This document shows, one piece after another, positions 44,572-53,815 of a DNA stretch of 64,000 bases. Numbering within the stretch: the stretch's first letter is position 1; every line of letters begins with the position of its first letter. The notes under the pieces were generated by a model. It worked only from the letters and a program-made list of their open reading frames with translations, was not told the origin of the DNA and searched no databases. Position numbers and translations under genes: made by a program. The stretch lies in contig NZ_CP062983.1 in assembly GCF_015500095.1 (NCBI RefSeq), forward strand, positions 3,286,001-3,350,000. The letters are read 5' to 3'. Source of the stretch: Phototrophicus methaneseepsis (GTDB lineage: Bacteria > Chloroflexota > Anaerolineae > Aggregatilineales > Phototrophicaceae).

Positions 44572-47262
44572 TTATGCGAGCAGGTCGCGTGCTTTTTGCA
44601 GGGCCTGGGGCAATTTGCTGCTATCTTTACCGCCTGCCTGTGCCATATTGGGGCGGCCACCACCACCACCACCAATTTCTGCCGCAATCGGTTTGATGAG
44701 ATCGCCAGCTCGGACGCCTTGCTTTACAAGATCATCCGTCACAGAGACCAGCACCATCGGGCGGCCATCAATATCACTACCAAGGACCAGAACGCCGTTA
44801 TCTTTGGTCTTGTTACGGAACCAATCCGCCATCTCGCGCATGGTATCGACAGGAACGCCGTCTAATTGTCCGATGAGAGCTGTCTTGCCGCCAATAGATT
44901 CCGTATGAGCGAGCATCTCATCGAAGTTGTACTTCGCCAGACGGCGCTGCAACTGGTCGACTTGCTTGCGCGATGCAGCCAGCTCTTCTTGCAGTGATTC
45001 AATACGTGAGAGCGTATTATCGGGCGTTGTGTTCAGTGTGTCAGCGATCAGATTAAGCTGATTGAGCTTATTCTGGATGAGTTTTGCCGCTGCGTGACCA
45101 GTAACTGCTTCGACACGGCGAATGCCTGAGCTGACGCTGCCTTCATTGGTGAAAACGAATGTGCCGATTTCCGACGTTTCATTGACGTGTGCGCCACCAC
45201 AGAGTTCGTAACTATAGCGTTCACTGCCATTATCGACGATGACAGTGCGCACAACATCGCCATATTTTTCGCCAAAGAGGGCCATAGCGCCTTCTGCCTG
45301 GGCTTCTTCGCGTGATTTTTGCTCAGCGTGGACGTTATAGTTCGCCAGAATGATGTCGTTAATTTCGCGTTCAACACTGGCGAGTTGTTCTGGTGTGACT
45401 TTCTCATTGTGGGAGAAGTCGAAGCGCAGACGATCTGGCGCGACAAGGGAACCTCGCTGCTCCACGTGCGTACCCAGTTGATGGCGTAGCGCAGCGTGTA
45501 GCAAATGGGTCCCGGTATGGTTGCGCGTAATATCGGCCCGGCGGTCTGCATTCACTTCCGCAATGGCATTATCGCCAATGTGGGGGGCACCTTCAACAAC
45601 TTCACCGACGTGAACAATCAACCCTTTGACTGGGCGCTTCATCGTTTCGACCTCGACAAGCCAGTTGTCACCACGAATAACGCCTATATCGCTTACCTGA
45701 CCGCCGGATTCCACATAGAAGGGGGTGGCCTGCAAGACGACTTCGACCTTATCGCCGACGATGAGGTTATCGACGGGCTGCCCATCTTGCAGCAGCGCGA
45801 GCACCTCTGTGACCAGCGGCGTTATATCGTATGGATTGTAATTCACACCCTCTTTGCCGAGCTTGCCGCTCTCTTGCAGGTTATTTAGCAAGTTCGCATA
45901 AGCTTCGCCGGATTCGATTACACCCATGGCCTGACCGCCACCACTGACCAGCGAATGCCGTTCTTCCGCCTCATTGAAGCCAGCCATATCGATGTTGTAG
46001 CCCATTTCCTGGGCGATGTCTTGCGTCACCTGGATCGGCAGGCCAAGCGTTGCTTTCAGGTAGAAGGCGCTGTCACCATCGAGTTTGCCACCTTCTGGCA
46101 GATCGTGCAGCATGGCTTCCAGTTCTTCCACACCGCGCTCCATCGTGCGATGGAAGCGTTCTTCTTCGAGCGTAATGGTCTCCAGGATAGTCTCTCTACG
46201 ATCGACCAGGCCGGTATAGTGCCCGCCCATGATGCCGATAACGGTATCTGCGACATCTGCCATGAAGGGCCCGTTGAAGCCGAGCTTCTGGCCGAAGCGG
46301 GCAGCACGGCGAATGACAAGGCGGCAAATCGAATCGCGGCCCTTCGCCCCAGGGAAGACGCCATCGCCAATCATGAAAGTTGCTGCACGCACATGATCTG
46401 CGATCACGCGATAGGGAATGAGATGGCTATCTCGTTGAGCATCCGTTTCGCCGGCGAGCCGTTGTGTCGTCTCAATGATGGGCATGAACAAATCGGTCTC
46501 GTAGTTATAGTCTGCACCCTGCAAAATACTCACCATGCGTTCCAGGCCAAGGCCAGTATCGACGCCTGGGGCAGGGAGCAGTTCATCGAATTCACCGGTA
46601 TCTTCTGGGTCTGGCTGGGTGCGGTTGAACTGCATGAACACCAGATTCCAGAATTCCAGGAAGCGGCCATCATCTGCTTCAAAAGAAGGAATGACGTTAT
46701 CAATGCCGCGTTCTGGGTAGCGGTCAAAGTGAATTTCCGTATTCGGGCCGCATGGGCCTGTTTCGGCCATCTGCCAGAAGTTATCTTTGGCGCCTAATCG
46801 TGCGATCTTACGCGGATCAACGCCTATTTCATCCGCCCAAATCTGGAAAGATTCGTCATCCTTTTCATAAATGGTGACGCCCAGACGATCTGGCGGTAGT
46901 TGATAAACTTCGGTGATGAGTTCCCACGCATATCTAATCGCATCCAGCTTAAAATAATCGCCAAAGCTGAAGTTACCTAGCATCTCGAAGAAGGTATGAT
47001 GGCGCTTGGAAGGGCCAACTTCTTCCAGGTCGTTGTGTTTACCGCTGACGCGCATCACCTTTTGAGCACTGGCAGCTCGGGTGTAATCGCGCTTTTCCTT
47101 GCCCAGGAAGACATCCTTGAACTGATTCATACCCGCATTGGTGAAGAGAAGCGTTGGGTCGTTATGGGGTACCAGGGAAGACGATGGCACGATCCGATGA
47201 CCTTTACTCTCGAAGAAATCGAGGTAGGCCTGGCGGACCTGGGCGCTGGTCATGTACTTCAT
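44572..47262 (-). CDS. alaS: Alanyl-tRNA synthetase
   Basis: An 896-residue full-length AlaRS. Class II motifs appear in the first third (FFESKGHRIVPSSSLVP, LLFTNAGMNQFKDVFLG, GPCGPNTEIHFD). The editing domain has NHTGTHLLHAALRHQLG and the CGGAHVNETSEIGTF zinc site. The C-Ala domain ends with a glycine-rich GGGGGGRPNMAQAGGKD stretch. It charges tRNA-Ala with alanine and clears mischarged Ser/Gly. No T-box or other leader element is seen upstream. The gene heads a run with the baseplate-J-like gene, ruvX, mltG and a lipoprotein gene. Confidence 0.97.
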   Translation of the reverse strand: MKYMTSAQVRQAYLDFFESKGHRIVPSSSLVPHNDPTLLFTNAGMNQFKDVFLGKEKRDYTRAASAQKVMRVSGKHNDLEEVGPSKRHHTFFEMLGNFSFGDYFKLDAIRYAWELITEVYQLPPDRLGVTIYEKDDESFQIWADEIGVDPRKIARLGAKDNFWQMAETGPCGPNTEIHFDRYPERGIDNVIPSFEADDGRFLEFWNLVFMQFNRTQPDPEDTGEFDELLPAPGVDTGLGLERMVSILQGADYNYETDLFMPIIETTQRLAGETDAQRDSHLIPYRVIADHVRAATFMIGDGVFPGAKGRDSICRLVIRRAARFGQKLGFNGPFMADVADTVIGIMGGHYTGLVDRRETILETITLEEERFHRTMERGVEELEAMLHDLPEGGKLDGDSAFYLKATLGLPIQVTQDIAQEMGYNIDMAGFNEAEERHSLVSGGGQAMGVIESGEAYANLLNNLQESGKLGKEGVNYNPYDITPLVTEVLALLQDGQPVDNLIVGDKVEVVLQATPFYVESGGQVSDIGVIRGDNWLVEVETMKRPVKGLIVHVGEVVEGAPHIGDNAIAEVNADRRADITRNHTGTHLLHAALRHQLGTHVEQRGSLVAPDRLRFDFSHNEKVTPEQLASVEREINDIILANYNVHAEQKSREEAQAEGAMALFGEKYGDVVRTVIVDNGSERYSYELCGGAHVNETSEIGTFVFTNEGSVSSGIRRVEAVTGHAAAKLIQNKLNQLNLIADTLNTTPDNTLSRIESLQEELAASRKQVDQLQRRLAKYNFDEMLAHTESIGGKTALIGQLDGVPVDTMREMADWFRNKTKDNGVLVLGSDIDGRPMVLVSVTDDLVKQGVRAGDLIKPIAAEIGGGGGGRPNMAQAGGKDSSKLPQALQKARDLLA

Positions 47263-47375
47263 TTAAGATGTCCTTAGCTGTATTTTGCCAGTGTAAAGGG
47301 CTTTAAAGGGTCAAGAGAGTGTAGTATGATTTATACAAACTACCACGTGTTCATTATAAAAGCCAGTGTGGCCCC

Positions 47376-47405
47376 TGAACAAGGGCCCATTGGCTGTGTT
47401 ATACT
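47376..47405 (+). promoter_or_regulatory. Possible promoter of tyrS
   Basis: TATACT (47400-47405) with a weak TGAACA-type -35 (47376-47381) at 18 bases. The predicted transcript would start near 47412, about 47 bases before the tyrS start codon. Confidence 0.4.
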
Positions 47406-47458
47406 GTGCCGCGTATTGTTCATGGCATGACAGAGATTATACCACTGGGAAGAGTTCG

Positions 47459-48691
47459 ATGACGACGATCGACGAACAATTGGATGTGTTGATGTCTGGG
47501 GCTGCTTATGGCGACCCACAGACCAAAGAAAATATGCGTGCAGAACTGCGCGAACGCTTGATTGAAGCGGAAAAAGAAGGTCGCCCGCTGCGTGTTTATG
47601 CTGGCTATGACCCGCGTAAGCCTGATTTACACCTGGGGCATACCATTACTATGCGTAAGCTGCGCCAGTTCCAGGATTTTGGTCACGAAGTGATTTTCCT
47701 GGTAGGGACGTTCACCAGCCTGATTGGTGATCCTTCTGATAAGGGCGAAGCACGTGACCAGTTAACGATGGATGAGGTCGAAGAAAACGCACAGACCTAT
47801 GCAGCACAGGCGTTCAAAATCCTGGACCCTGAAAAGACGACTATCCGTCGTAATCATGAGTGGCTTAGCGGCCTGACCTTTGCGGATGTTATCCATATGG
47901 CGAGTAACTTCACGGTTCAGCAATTCCTGACTCGTGAGAACTTCAGCAAGCGTTTCGATGTTGGCGCGCCAATCTATTTGCACGAATTCTTCTATGCCCT
48001 GATGCAAGCATACGATGCTGTTGCGTTGGAGACAGATGTGCAGGTCGGTGGGCAGGACCAACTATTTAATATCCTTGTCGCTGGCCGTAAGTTGCAATCT
48101 GCAATGGGGCAGAAGCCCCAGGTTGCCATTATTATGGGCGAGAGCCTGCCAGGGACGGATGGCAGCGAAAAGATGAGCAAGAGCGCTGGCAATCATATCC
48201 CATTGATGGGGGAACCCTGGGATATGTTTGGCAAGGTGATGAGCATCCCGGATGATGCCATGCCCATTTACCATAAGCTGATCCTGGGATGGCAGGCCGA
48301 GCAGTTGGCTGAACTTGAAAAAGGCCTCTCTGATGGCAGCTTGCACCCAAATGAAGCGAAGATGCGACTCGCACGGGAAATTACCATGATTTTCCATGGA
48401 GAAGATGGTGCTGAAGCCGCACAGCAGCGCTGGGATGAGGTCTTCCGCAGTAAGGGTGATGGTATCCCGGATGATATTCCAGAAAGCCAACTGACGGAAG
48501 AAAAGAAGGTGCTTGATATTCTGCGTGACCTGAATATGGTCAGCAGCGGTAAAGAGTTTAAGCAATTGGTGCAAAATGGCGGCATTCGTGTCAACAGCGA
48601 GAAAATCGACGATGCACAGATGACGTTAACACCAGGTGATCTACCTGCCGTGGTGCAGGTTGGTAAGCGAAAGTTTGTGCGTTTGGTGTAA
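47459..48691 (+). CDS. tyrS: Tyrosyl-tRNA synthetase
   Basis: A 410-residue class I synthetase of the longer TyrZ/TyrS2-like type. The HIGH motif appears as HLGH in PDLHLGHTITMRK, the tyrosine site in VGGQDQLFNILVGRK-like sequence, and KMSKS in GSEKMSKSAGNHI. An S4 RNA-binding domain forms the C-terminus (EFKQLVQNGGIRVNSEKI, VVQVGKRKFVRL). I chose the ATG at 47459, preceded by a GGGAAGAG site; an upstream in-frame ATG would lie before the likely promoter. Transcribed divergently from alaS. Confidence 0.95.
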   Translation: MTTIDEQLDVLMSGAAYGDPQTKENMRAELRERLIEAEKEGRPLRVYAGYDPRKPDLHLGHTITMRKLRQFQDFGHEVIFLVGTFTSLIGDPSDKGEARDQLTMDEVEENAQTYAAQAFKILDPEKTTIRRNHEWLSGLTFADVIHMASNFTVQQFLTRENFSKRFDVGAPIYLHEFFYALMQAYDAVALETDVQVGGQDQLFNILVAGRKLQSAMGQKPQVAIIMGESLPGTDGSEKMSKSAGNHIPLMGEPWDMFGKVMSIPDDAMPIYHKLILGWQAEQLAELEKGLSDGSLHPNEAKMRLAREITMIFHGEDGAEAAQQRWDEVFRSKGDGIPDDIPESQLTEEKKVLDILRDLNMVSSGKEFKQLVQNGGIRVNSEKIDDAQMTLTPGDLPAVVQVGKRKFVRLV

Positions 48692-48717
48692 GCTGGGTTT
48701 GTTGAGTTTACAGACTA

Positions 48718-48745
48718 ACGGGTGACATATCGTCACCCGTTTTTT
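48718..48745 (+). terminator. Intrinsic terminator of tyrS
   Basis: ACGGGTGAC (48718-48726) and GTCACCCGT (48732-48740) form a perfect 9-bp stem with an ATATC loop, followed by five Ts. It lies 27 bases after the tyrS stop. Confidence 0.88.
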
Positions 48746-48787
48746 GTTGATTATCGTACTTATGTTTTCTTTTGAATGACGCCTGAA

Positions 48788-48964
48788 TTACGCCGTTACG
48801 ATGATGGGCGCATCTTGTTGACGACGCAGACGACGATAAATTAAATAGCCGACGCCTGCATAAAAGAGGACCGAAAGCGGTGTGAAAATAACCTTAATCA
48901 GACGGCCTTTTTTCTTGTTTTGTTCTGTTACCGACGTTTCTTCTGTCTTATTTTTATCTGTCAT
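48788..48964 (-). CDS. Small single-pass membrane protein of unknown function
   Basis: A 58-residue protein: a charged N-terminal half (MTDKNKTEETSVTEQNKKKG), one transmembrane helix (about 24-43), then a basic segment (RRLRRQQ) and a short tail. I choose the ATG at 48962-48964; the longer frame adds 49 residues of unlikely sequence that run across a terminator-like region. It has no recognisable family; proteins of this size and layout are common in the group and usually unnamed. It sits alone between two terminators. Confidence 0.5.
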   Translation of the reverse strand: MTDKNKTEETSVTEQNKKKGRLIKVIFTPLSVLFYAGVGYLIYRRLRRQQDAPIIVTA

Positions 48965-49094
48965 TGCACGCCATCCTCCCAAACCAATTGAACCTAACGT
49001 TCTACATAACATTATACGACGATTTATGGCACCAGGTTGCATGCTCAGGACGTGATCTTTGGCGTATTTCCTGGGGTAGATGTACCGGGAACTT

Positions 49095-49120
49095 AAAATA
49101 AAAAGGGCCATAAGGCCCTT
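49095..49120 (-). terminator. Intrinsic terminator of the cyclic-nucleotide-binding gene
   Basis: AAGGGCC (49103-49109) pairs with GGCCCTT (49114-49120) with an ATAA loop. On the minus strand it is followed by TTTATTTT and lies 24 bases past the stop codon. Confidence 0.8.
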
Positions 49121-49144
49121 CGGTACTTTCTAGAGGTTAGAGGC

Positions 49145-49630
49145 TTACTTATCGCGTTGGGTCCATGTGAGCTGTTCACGGACCTGCATATCTGTGTGGC
49201 GGATCTTCATGGCGAGATCGGCGGCGAGGTTGCGCATTAGCTTGTAGCCAAGCTGTGGATACATGTCACAGAGCATCATTAATTTTTCTCGGGGGATGAT
49301 GATGAGGTGTGTATCTGGCTTTGCGCAGCGTGCACTTGCTGAGCGCAGTCCTTGGTCCACGAGGGCGACTTCGCCAAAGGACTGGCCTCGCCGTAATGTG
49401 GCGATGGTGTGCGGTCCGCTGCTATCGGAGCCAAGCATGGCAGGGTCGACTTGAATGTTTACTTCACCGCTCTCGATGATGTAAATTTCGCTGCCACTGG
49501 TGTTTTCTTCGAAGATCGTATCACCAGCCTGATAATATTTCTCTGTGCATATGGATGCAATGAGTTCGAGTTGGGTGGTGGTTAGCTCATCAAAGATGTC
49601 TGCCTGACTGAGATTGTTGGCAACAGACAT
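49145..49630 (-). CDS. Cyclic nucleotide-binding domain protein without DNA-binding domain
   Basis: A 161-residue protein consisting of one cNMP-binding beta-barrel and its C helix. Typical parts are YYQAGDTIFEENTSGSEIYII, SGEVNIQV and the phosphate-binding cassette FGEVALVDQGLRSASARC, where E and R contact the cyclic phosphate and ribose. No helix-turn-helix follows, so it is not a CRP-type regulator but may act as a partner or sensor subunit. A 12-residue insert near the middle (DPAMLGSDSSGP) lengthens a loop. It is transcribed divergently from rtcB with 154 bases between. Confidence 0.85.
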   Translation of the reverse strand: MSVANNLSQADIFDELTTTQLELIASICTEKYYQAGDTIFEENTSGSEIYIIESGEVNIQVDPAMLGSDSSGPHTIATLRRGQSFGEVALVDQGLRSASARCAKPDTHLIIIPREKLMMLCDMYPQLGYKLMRNLAADLAMKIRHTDMQVREQLTWTQRDK

Positions 49631-49725
49631 CGCACTCTCCTGGGACTATGTTGAGCAATACTTCAGAATTGTATCATACTTGTGAGTACCCGCAACGGTT
49701 GCCACATTGTCAACCTTTATAACCC

Positions 49726-49753
49726 TTGATTAATTTTTATGAACCTTTATGAT
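49726..49753 (+). promoter_or_regulatory. Probable promoter of rtcB
   Basis: TTGATT (49726-49731) and TATGAT (49748-49753) with a 16-base spacer. A direct repeat AACCTTTAT lies just before and across it (49712-49720 and 49742-49750), which may be a coincidence or a binding site. Confidence 0.5.
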
Positions 49754-49784
49754 ACGTTGTGAATGTAGATTGTGAGTAAATGCC

Positions 49785-50960
49785 ATGACACAAGAAACGC
49801 CTATGCTTTATCCTGTTTGGGGCCGAGAACAAATTGATGATGCCTCCATTGCGCAGATGGATGCCGCTGTTCAACTGCCAATAGCGGTGGCTGGCGCATT
49901 GATGCCAGATGCTCATGTTGGCTACGGCTTGCCCATCGGAGGCGTCCTGGCGACGGAAGGCGCGGTGATTCCTTATGCGGTTGGTGTTGATATTGCCTGC
50001 CGGATGCGATTATCTGTTTACGATGTCAAAGGTCGTATGATTGAAGCCCATGAGGAACGCCTGAAAAATGCGCTAAAAGAGCAGACGCTCTTCGGCGCGG
50101 GAAAAGCGTTTCGTGGGCGTGAACGGGCTGAACATGCGGTGCTCGATGAAGACACATGGCTTTATACACCCTTGCTTAAGGGCCTAAAAGATAAGGCCGT
50201 CGGGCAGCTAGGGACAAGTGGTTCTGGCAATCATTTTGTCGAGTTTGGTTTGTTTGAAGTGCTGCAACCGCAGAACGCGCTTGGCTTGCCGGAAGGTGAA
50301 TATGCGGCACTGGTTTCTCATTCGGGGTCTCGTGGGGTCGGCTACGCGATTGCGGATCACTATTCTAAGCTGGCAATAGAGCTACACCCAGAATTGGATA
50401 AATCGGTGCGGCATCTGGCATGGCTGGATATGGACAGCGGCTACGGTCAAGAATATTGGCGGGCGATGGACCTTGCAGGGCGCTTTGCCGCGGCCAACCA
50501 CGAAGTGATTCATCAGCGGGTGGCAAAGGCTATCGGCTGGGATGTGCTGGCAACCGTCGAAAATCATCACAACTTCGCCTGGGAAGAAGAACACGGCGGT
50601 CAATCTGTGATTGTGCATCGCAAAGGCGCGACGCCTGCCGGGAAAGGTGTACTTGGCATTATTCCCGGTTCTATGGGGGACGCTGGCTATATAGTAGAAG
50701 GGCTGGGTAATGAGGCGTCTTTGCATTCTGCTTCGCATGGGGCAGGGCGGCTGATGAGCCGCAGCCAGGCGCGTAAAACCATTACACGGAGTATGATTAA
50801 ATCTTACCTGGGTGAACGTCGTATTACGCTGATGGGCGGTGATACGGATGAAGCGCCCCATGTTTACAAGCCGATTGATCAGGTCATGGCAGCGCAGACG
50901 GAACTTGTTAAGGTCATTGGTAAATATTCGCCTCGTATTGTGCGGATGGATGGGAAGTAG
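49785..50960 (+). CDS. rtcB: RtcB family RNA ligase
   Basis: A 391-residue protein, about 90 residues shorter than E. coli RtcB. Metal and active-site residues are kept: MPDAHVGYGLPIGGV at the start, D69 and C72 in GVDIACRM, the His of GTSGSGNHFVEFG, HSGSRGVGYAIADHY, and the guanylylated His of SHGAGRLMSR. RtcB joins RNA 3'-phosphate or 2',3'-cyclic phosphate ends to 5'-OH ends in RNA repair. No RtcA, archease or RtcR regulator is nearby. The CoA-transferase-like gene starts 8 bases after its stop. Confidence 0.92.
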   Translation: MTQETPMLYPVWGREQIDDASIAQMDAAVQLPIAVAGALMPDAHVGYGLPIGGVLATEGAVIPYAVGVDIACRMRLSVYDVKGRMIEAHEERLKNALKEQTLFGAGKAFRGRERAEHAVLDEDTWLYTPLLKGLKDKAVGQLGTSGSGNHFVEFGLFEVLQPQNALGLPEGEYAALVSHSGSRGVGYAIADHYSKLAIELHPELDKSVRHLAWLDMDSGYGQEYWRAMDLAGRFAAANHEVIHQRVAKAIGWDVLATVENHHNFAWEEEHGGQSVIVHRKGATPAGKGVLGIIPGSMGDAGYIVEGLGNEASLHSASHGAGRLMSRSQARKTITRSMIKSYLGERRITLMGGDTDEAPHVYKPIDQVMAAQTELVKVIGKYSPRIVRMDGK

Positions 50961-50968
50961 GTTCTTGG

Positions 50969-51790
50969 ATGAATGCGCGACAGGGAACGCCTGATGAATT
51001 TATGGCGGTATGCATTGCGCGCCAGGTGCAGGACGGCGATCTGTGGACACAGGGCCTCAATACGCCGCTGGTTATGGCCGGGTTAATCCTCGCAAAGCTA
51101 ACCCATGCGCCGAATATGCGTTTTGCGAGTGCGATTGGTCAGGGTTTGACGCAGGACTGGGCCCCTTTAAGCCTGACGAAATCAGAGGCTATGTGGCTCG
51201 ATAAAAGTGTATTGCACGTTGGCTTTGCCCAGGCTGTTAGCGATGTTTTACCCAGCTTACAGCCTAAGGAATTTTTCAGGCCGGCACAGGTAGATGCCGC
51301 AGGTAATTTCAATAATGTCTTTATCGGGCGAGATTATGCTCACCCGCGACTACGCCTACCGGGAGCCGGGGGCATTCCCGATGTGACGCCGCACTATGAT
51401 CGTAGTTGGCTTTATGTACCCCGTCACGCGAGGGCTGTCTTCAGGGAGAATGTCGATTTCATCAGTGGGTTGGGGCATCGGCGGGGTAGAGTCGGTGGCC
51501 CTTGCTACTTGATTAGCGACCTGGGGCAGTTTGACTGGCATGAAGGCCGAATGCGGCTTGTTTCAGTGCATCCCCATGCAGACCAGGAAACAATTGAGCG
51601 CAAAACGGGCTTTGAGCTGATTACAGCCCCGGATTTGAGCGAGACAACGCCGCCAACAACGGAAGACCTGCATTTACTTCGCGATGTCATTGATCCACTG
51701 AATATTCGCAAGTTAGAGACGCTGGCAGGTGGGGCACGCAAAGATTTGCTCCGCCAGATTATCCAAACAGAACAGCCGCTTTCTGATTGA
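50969..51790 (+). CDS. Class I CoA-transferase beta-subunit-like protein (IpdB/GctB-like)
   Basis: A 273-residue protein resembling the beta subunit of glutaconate/3-oxoadipate-type CoA-transferases: MAVCIARQVQDGDLWTQGLN at the start, VLHVGFAQAVSD, the PAQVDAAGNFNNVFIG stretch and LRLPGAGGIPD. The Glu that carries CoA in true transferases normally lies in an EGG/ENG-like motif; here the same region reads RFASAIGQGL with no Glu. IpdB-type proteins, which hydrolyse rather than transfer, also depart there. A probable alpha partner is encoded at 56200-56997, 4.4 kb away. It is co-directional with rtcB, 8 bases downstream. Confidence 0.78.
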   Translation: MNARQGTPDEFMAVCIARQVQDGDLWTQGLNTPLVMAGLILAKLTHAPNMRFASAIGQGLTQDWAPLSLTKSEAMWLDKSVLHVGFAQAVSDVLPSLQPKEFFRPAQVDAAGNFNNVFIGRDYAHPRLRLPGAGGIPDVTPHYDRSWLYVPRHARAVFRENVDFISGLGHRRGRVGGPCYLISDLGQFDWHEGRMRLVSVHPHADQETIERKTGFELITAPDLSETTPPTTEDLHLLRDVIDPLNIRKLETLAGGARKDLLRQIIQTEQPLSD

Positions 51791-53629
51791 TTAGCGCAGT
51801 TGCCAATCTGCAATCGTGCGGAAGCGATCCGTTGATGTGCCGATGAAACCTAACTGCACATTTGCAACATCCAGGCTGACGGCATACGTAAACAGCGGAT
51901 GATACAGTGGGATGGCAATTGCACGCTCGACAAAAAGGCTCTGGAAATCATGATAGAGTTGGATGCGGTTGAGGCCATTGGCATCACGTCGAGCACGTTC
52001 AAGCAGTTCACTGATGCGATCATCCGCAGCCGCCCCATAATTCAGCCCATCAGGTGCCTGTCCAACATGCCAATAGGCATAAACATCGGGATCAGCATTT
52101 AGAGGTAGCTCGACAATGGCAGCGTCAAAATCACCATCATCCAACCGCTGTTGATAGGTTGCTGCCGGGGCGGATTCAACGTTGACTTGCAAATTGATTG
52201 CGCCCCATTGCTGCGCATAATTCGTTGCGATGGCAACAAGCGCCTCGTTTTCCGGCACTAAAATCGTGAACTCATAAATTGGCCCGCTTGGCTCGCCTTC
52301 GCTTTCAGGCGTTTCTGCTGTTGCTTCAGGTGCTGCTTCACCTTCTTCTGTCGCAGGGGCTTCAGGCTGTTGGCGTAGCATACTGATATTCTCAATCAGG
52401 CTCTGCGCCTGGGCCATATCGACCCCAGGCCAGACCAGGTCGGGTAGATATGCCCACGAAGTTGGTGAAAGTGGCCCTTCCGCTACTATGGCGAGATTTG
52501 GCAATTGCGAATAAATAGCCGGGGCACGATCCAGGCTGCGTTGTAATGCCCAACGCACACGCTGCTCCTGGAAGAAGCGCACATCATCTGGTTCATCCCA
52601 ATTAAAAATGAGCACGCCCAGCTCAGGTGCAATCGCCGTATACGCTTCTGTGCCTGGCACATTCAGGAGTTGGGCGCGTTGGGCCATGTCGTCAGTTGCG
52701 AGCCCATCTACCTGCTGATTGGTCAGGGCTGCATAGGCTTCGTCAAATGTGTTGAATAGCTGGAAGCGCATACGCTGGATATTCAGGCCCGCTACATCCT
52801 GGCGCGCGAGATAATTGGGCGAGGCCTGTAGATCGACCATGTTGATATGTTCGCCATCTTGCGAGCGTAGGGCTTCTAATTGATAGGGGCCCGTGCCGAT
52901 GGGCGACAGATTGAAGGGATGCGTGAGCAGGTCCTGGGCAGATGTACCACGCAAAGCATGTTCCGGCAGGATGCCAATGGTTAGTGCGCTGGCAAAACTG
53001 GCTAAGGGCTGAGTCAGGCGGAAGCGAACCAAATGAGGGCCAAGCTGCTCTGTTTCTATCGTCTTCCAGAATGTTTTTAGAGCGTTATCACCGGGGAAGT
53101 TTTCATCACGGAGGGTATCCATCGTATAGATGACGTCATCAGATGTAAAAGGAATACCATCCTGCCACAGAATATCTTCTCGCAGCGTGAAAACGTACTC
53201 CAATCCATCCCCAGAGATATACCAGTTACGAGCCAGGGACGGGACAGGTTCGCCAAAGTCGTTAATTTTTACAAGACCTTCGAATATCAGTGAGGTGATC
53301 GTTTTTTCTGCTTCGTTGTCACTGACAAAGAGTGGGTTTAAACGCTGGATTGTGCCAACCTGGGCCTCTGTGAATGTAGAGACATTATCCGTACCGATCG
53401 CTGATTGATTGACCTGTGGCGGAAGCGTCGGCTCACTGGGGGGAAGTGTCGCAGTTGCGACGGTTTGCGGTGTGATCGTGGTTGCATCAATTGCTTCTTC
53501 AAGAACAGATGGGGTTATTGTAGCACCCGGAACAACATCCGGTTGCCCCGTAAAACGGGTGCTGAGTGCCAATATGAATAATATCCCTGAAAAAACAAGT
53601 GCGATGATCTGCCAGCGATATTGCCGCAT
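51791..53629 (-). CDS. ABC transporter substrate-binding protein, peptide/nickel family (SBP_bac_5)
   Basis: A 612-residue exported protein. It starts with a hydrophobic segment (about 5-25, no lipobox Cys), so it is probably anchored by an uncleaved signal. The SBP_bac_5 domain begins near EAQVGTIQRLNPLFV and includes SLARNWYISGDGLEYVFTLREDILWQDG and YGAAADDRISELLERAR. A Glu/Pro-rich insertion of about 30 residues (near 435-465) interrupts the domain. It would bind oligopeptides or other small ligands for an ABC importer, but no permease or ATPase gene is adjacent. The start is set by AGGAG six bases ahead of the ATG at 53627-53629. Confidence 0.87.
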   Translation of the reverse strand: MRQYRWQIIALVFSGILFILALSTRFTGQPDVVPGATITPSVLEEAIDATTITPQTVATATLPPSEPTLPPQVNQSAIGTDNVSTFTEAQVGTIQRLNPLFVSDNEAEKTITSLIFEGLVKINDFGEPVPSLARNWYISGDGLEYVFTLREDILWQDGIPFTSDDVIYTMDTLRDENFPGDNALKTFWKTIETEQLGPHLVRFRLTQPLASFASALTIGILPEHALRGTSAQDLLTHPFNLSPIGTGPYQLEALRSQDGEHINMVDLQASPNYLARQDVAGLNIQRMRFQLFNTFDEAYAALTNQQVDGLATDDMAQRAQLLNVPGTEAYTAIAPELGVLIFNWDEPDDVRFFQEQRVRWALQRSLDRAPAIYSQLPNLAIVAEGPLSPTSWAYLPDLVWPGVDMAQAQSLIENISMLRQQPEAPATEEGEAAPEATAETPESEGEPSGPIYEFTILVPENEALVAIATNYAQQWGAINLQVNVESAPAATYQQRLDDGDFDAAIVELPLNADPDVYAYWHVGQAPDGLNYGAAADDRISELLERARRDANGLNRIQLYHDFQSLFVERAIAIPLYHPLFTYAVSLDVANVQLGFIGTSTDRFRTIADWQLR

Positions 53630-53777
53630 ATGCTTCTCCTGATGGCGTGCCACTAGTCTGGCTACAGTAACAGGCAACAAAAAACCATCTGTAACACGCT
53701 ATGAAGAAGGCGTGTACATCCGGTTTAATATGCCAAAAAGGAACTGTGCCGTAAAGTGATGAACGATCTCGGTCTGC

Positions 53778-53815
53778 GTACGAAAGTTTTACTGTACGAA
53801 AATTTTACTGTACGG
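53778..53815. repeat. 16-bp tandem duplication at the secG stop codon
   Basis: GTACGAAAGTTTTACT (53778-53793) and GTACGAAAATTTTACT (53794-53809) are adjacent copies differing at one base, followed by GTACGG. The second copy contains the secG stop codon, so the first is a duplicate of the end of secG in the untranslated region. Confidence 0.8.

Noticed and set aside
45955-46797. Long open frame on the plus strand within alaS
   Set aside because: It mirrors the codon pattern of alaS on the other strand and shows no domain; alaS motifs run through the same bases.
47263-47458. T-box leader for alaS or tyrS
   Set aside because: The 196-base divergent region is too short for a T-box on either strand and lacks the conserved T-box sequence and a terminator/antiterminator pair.
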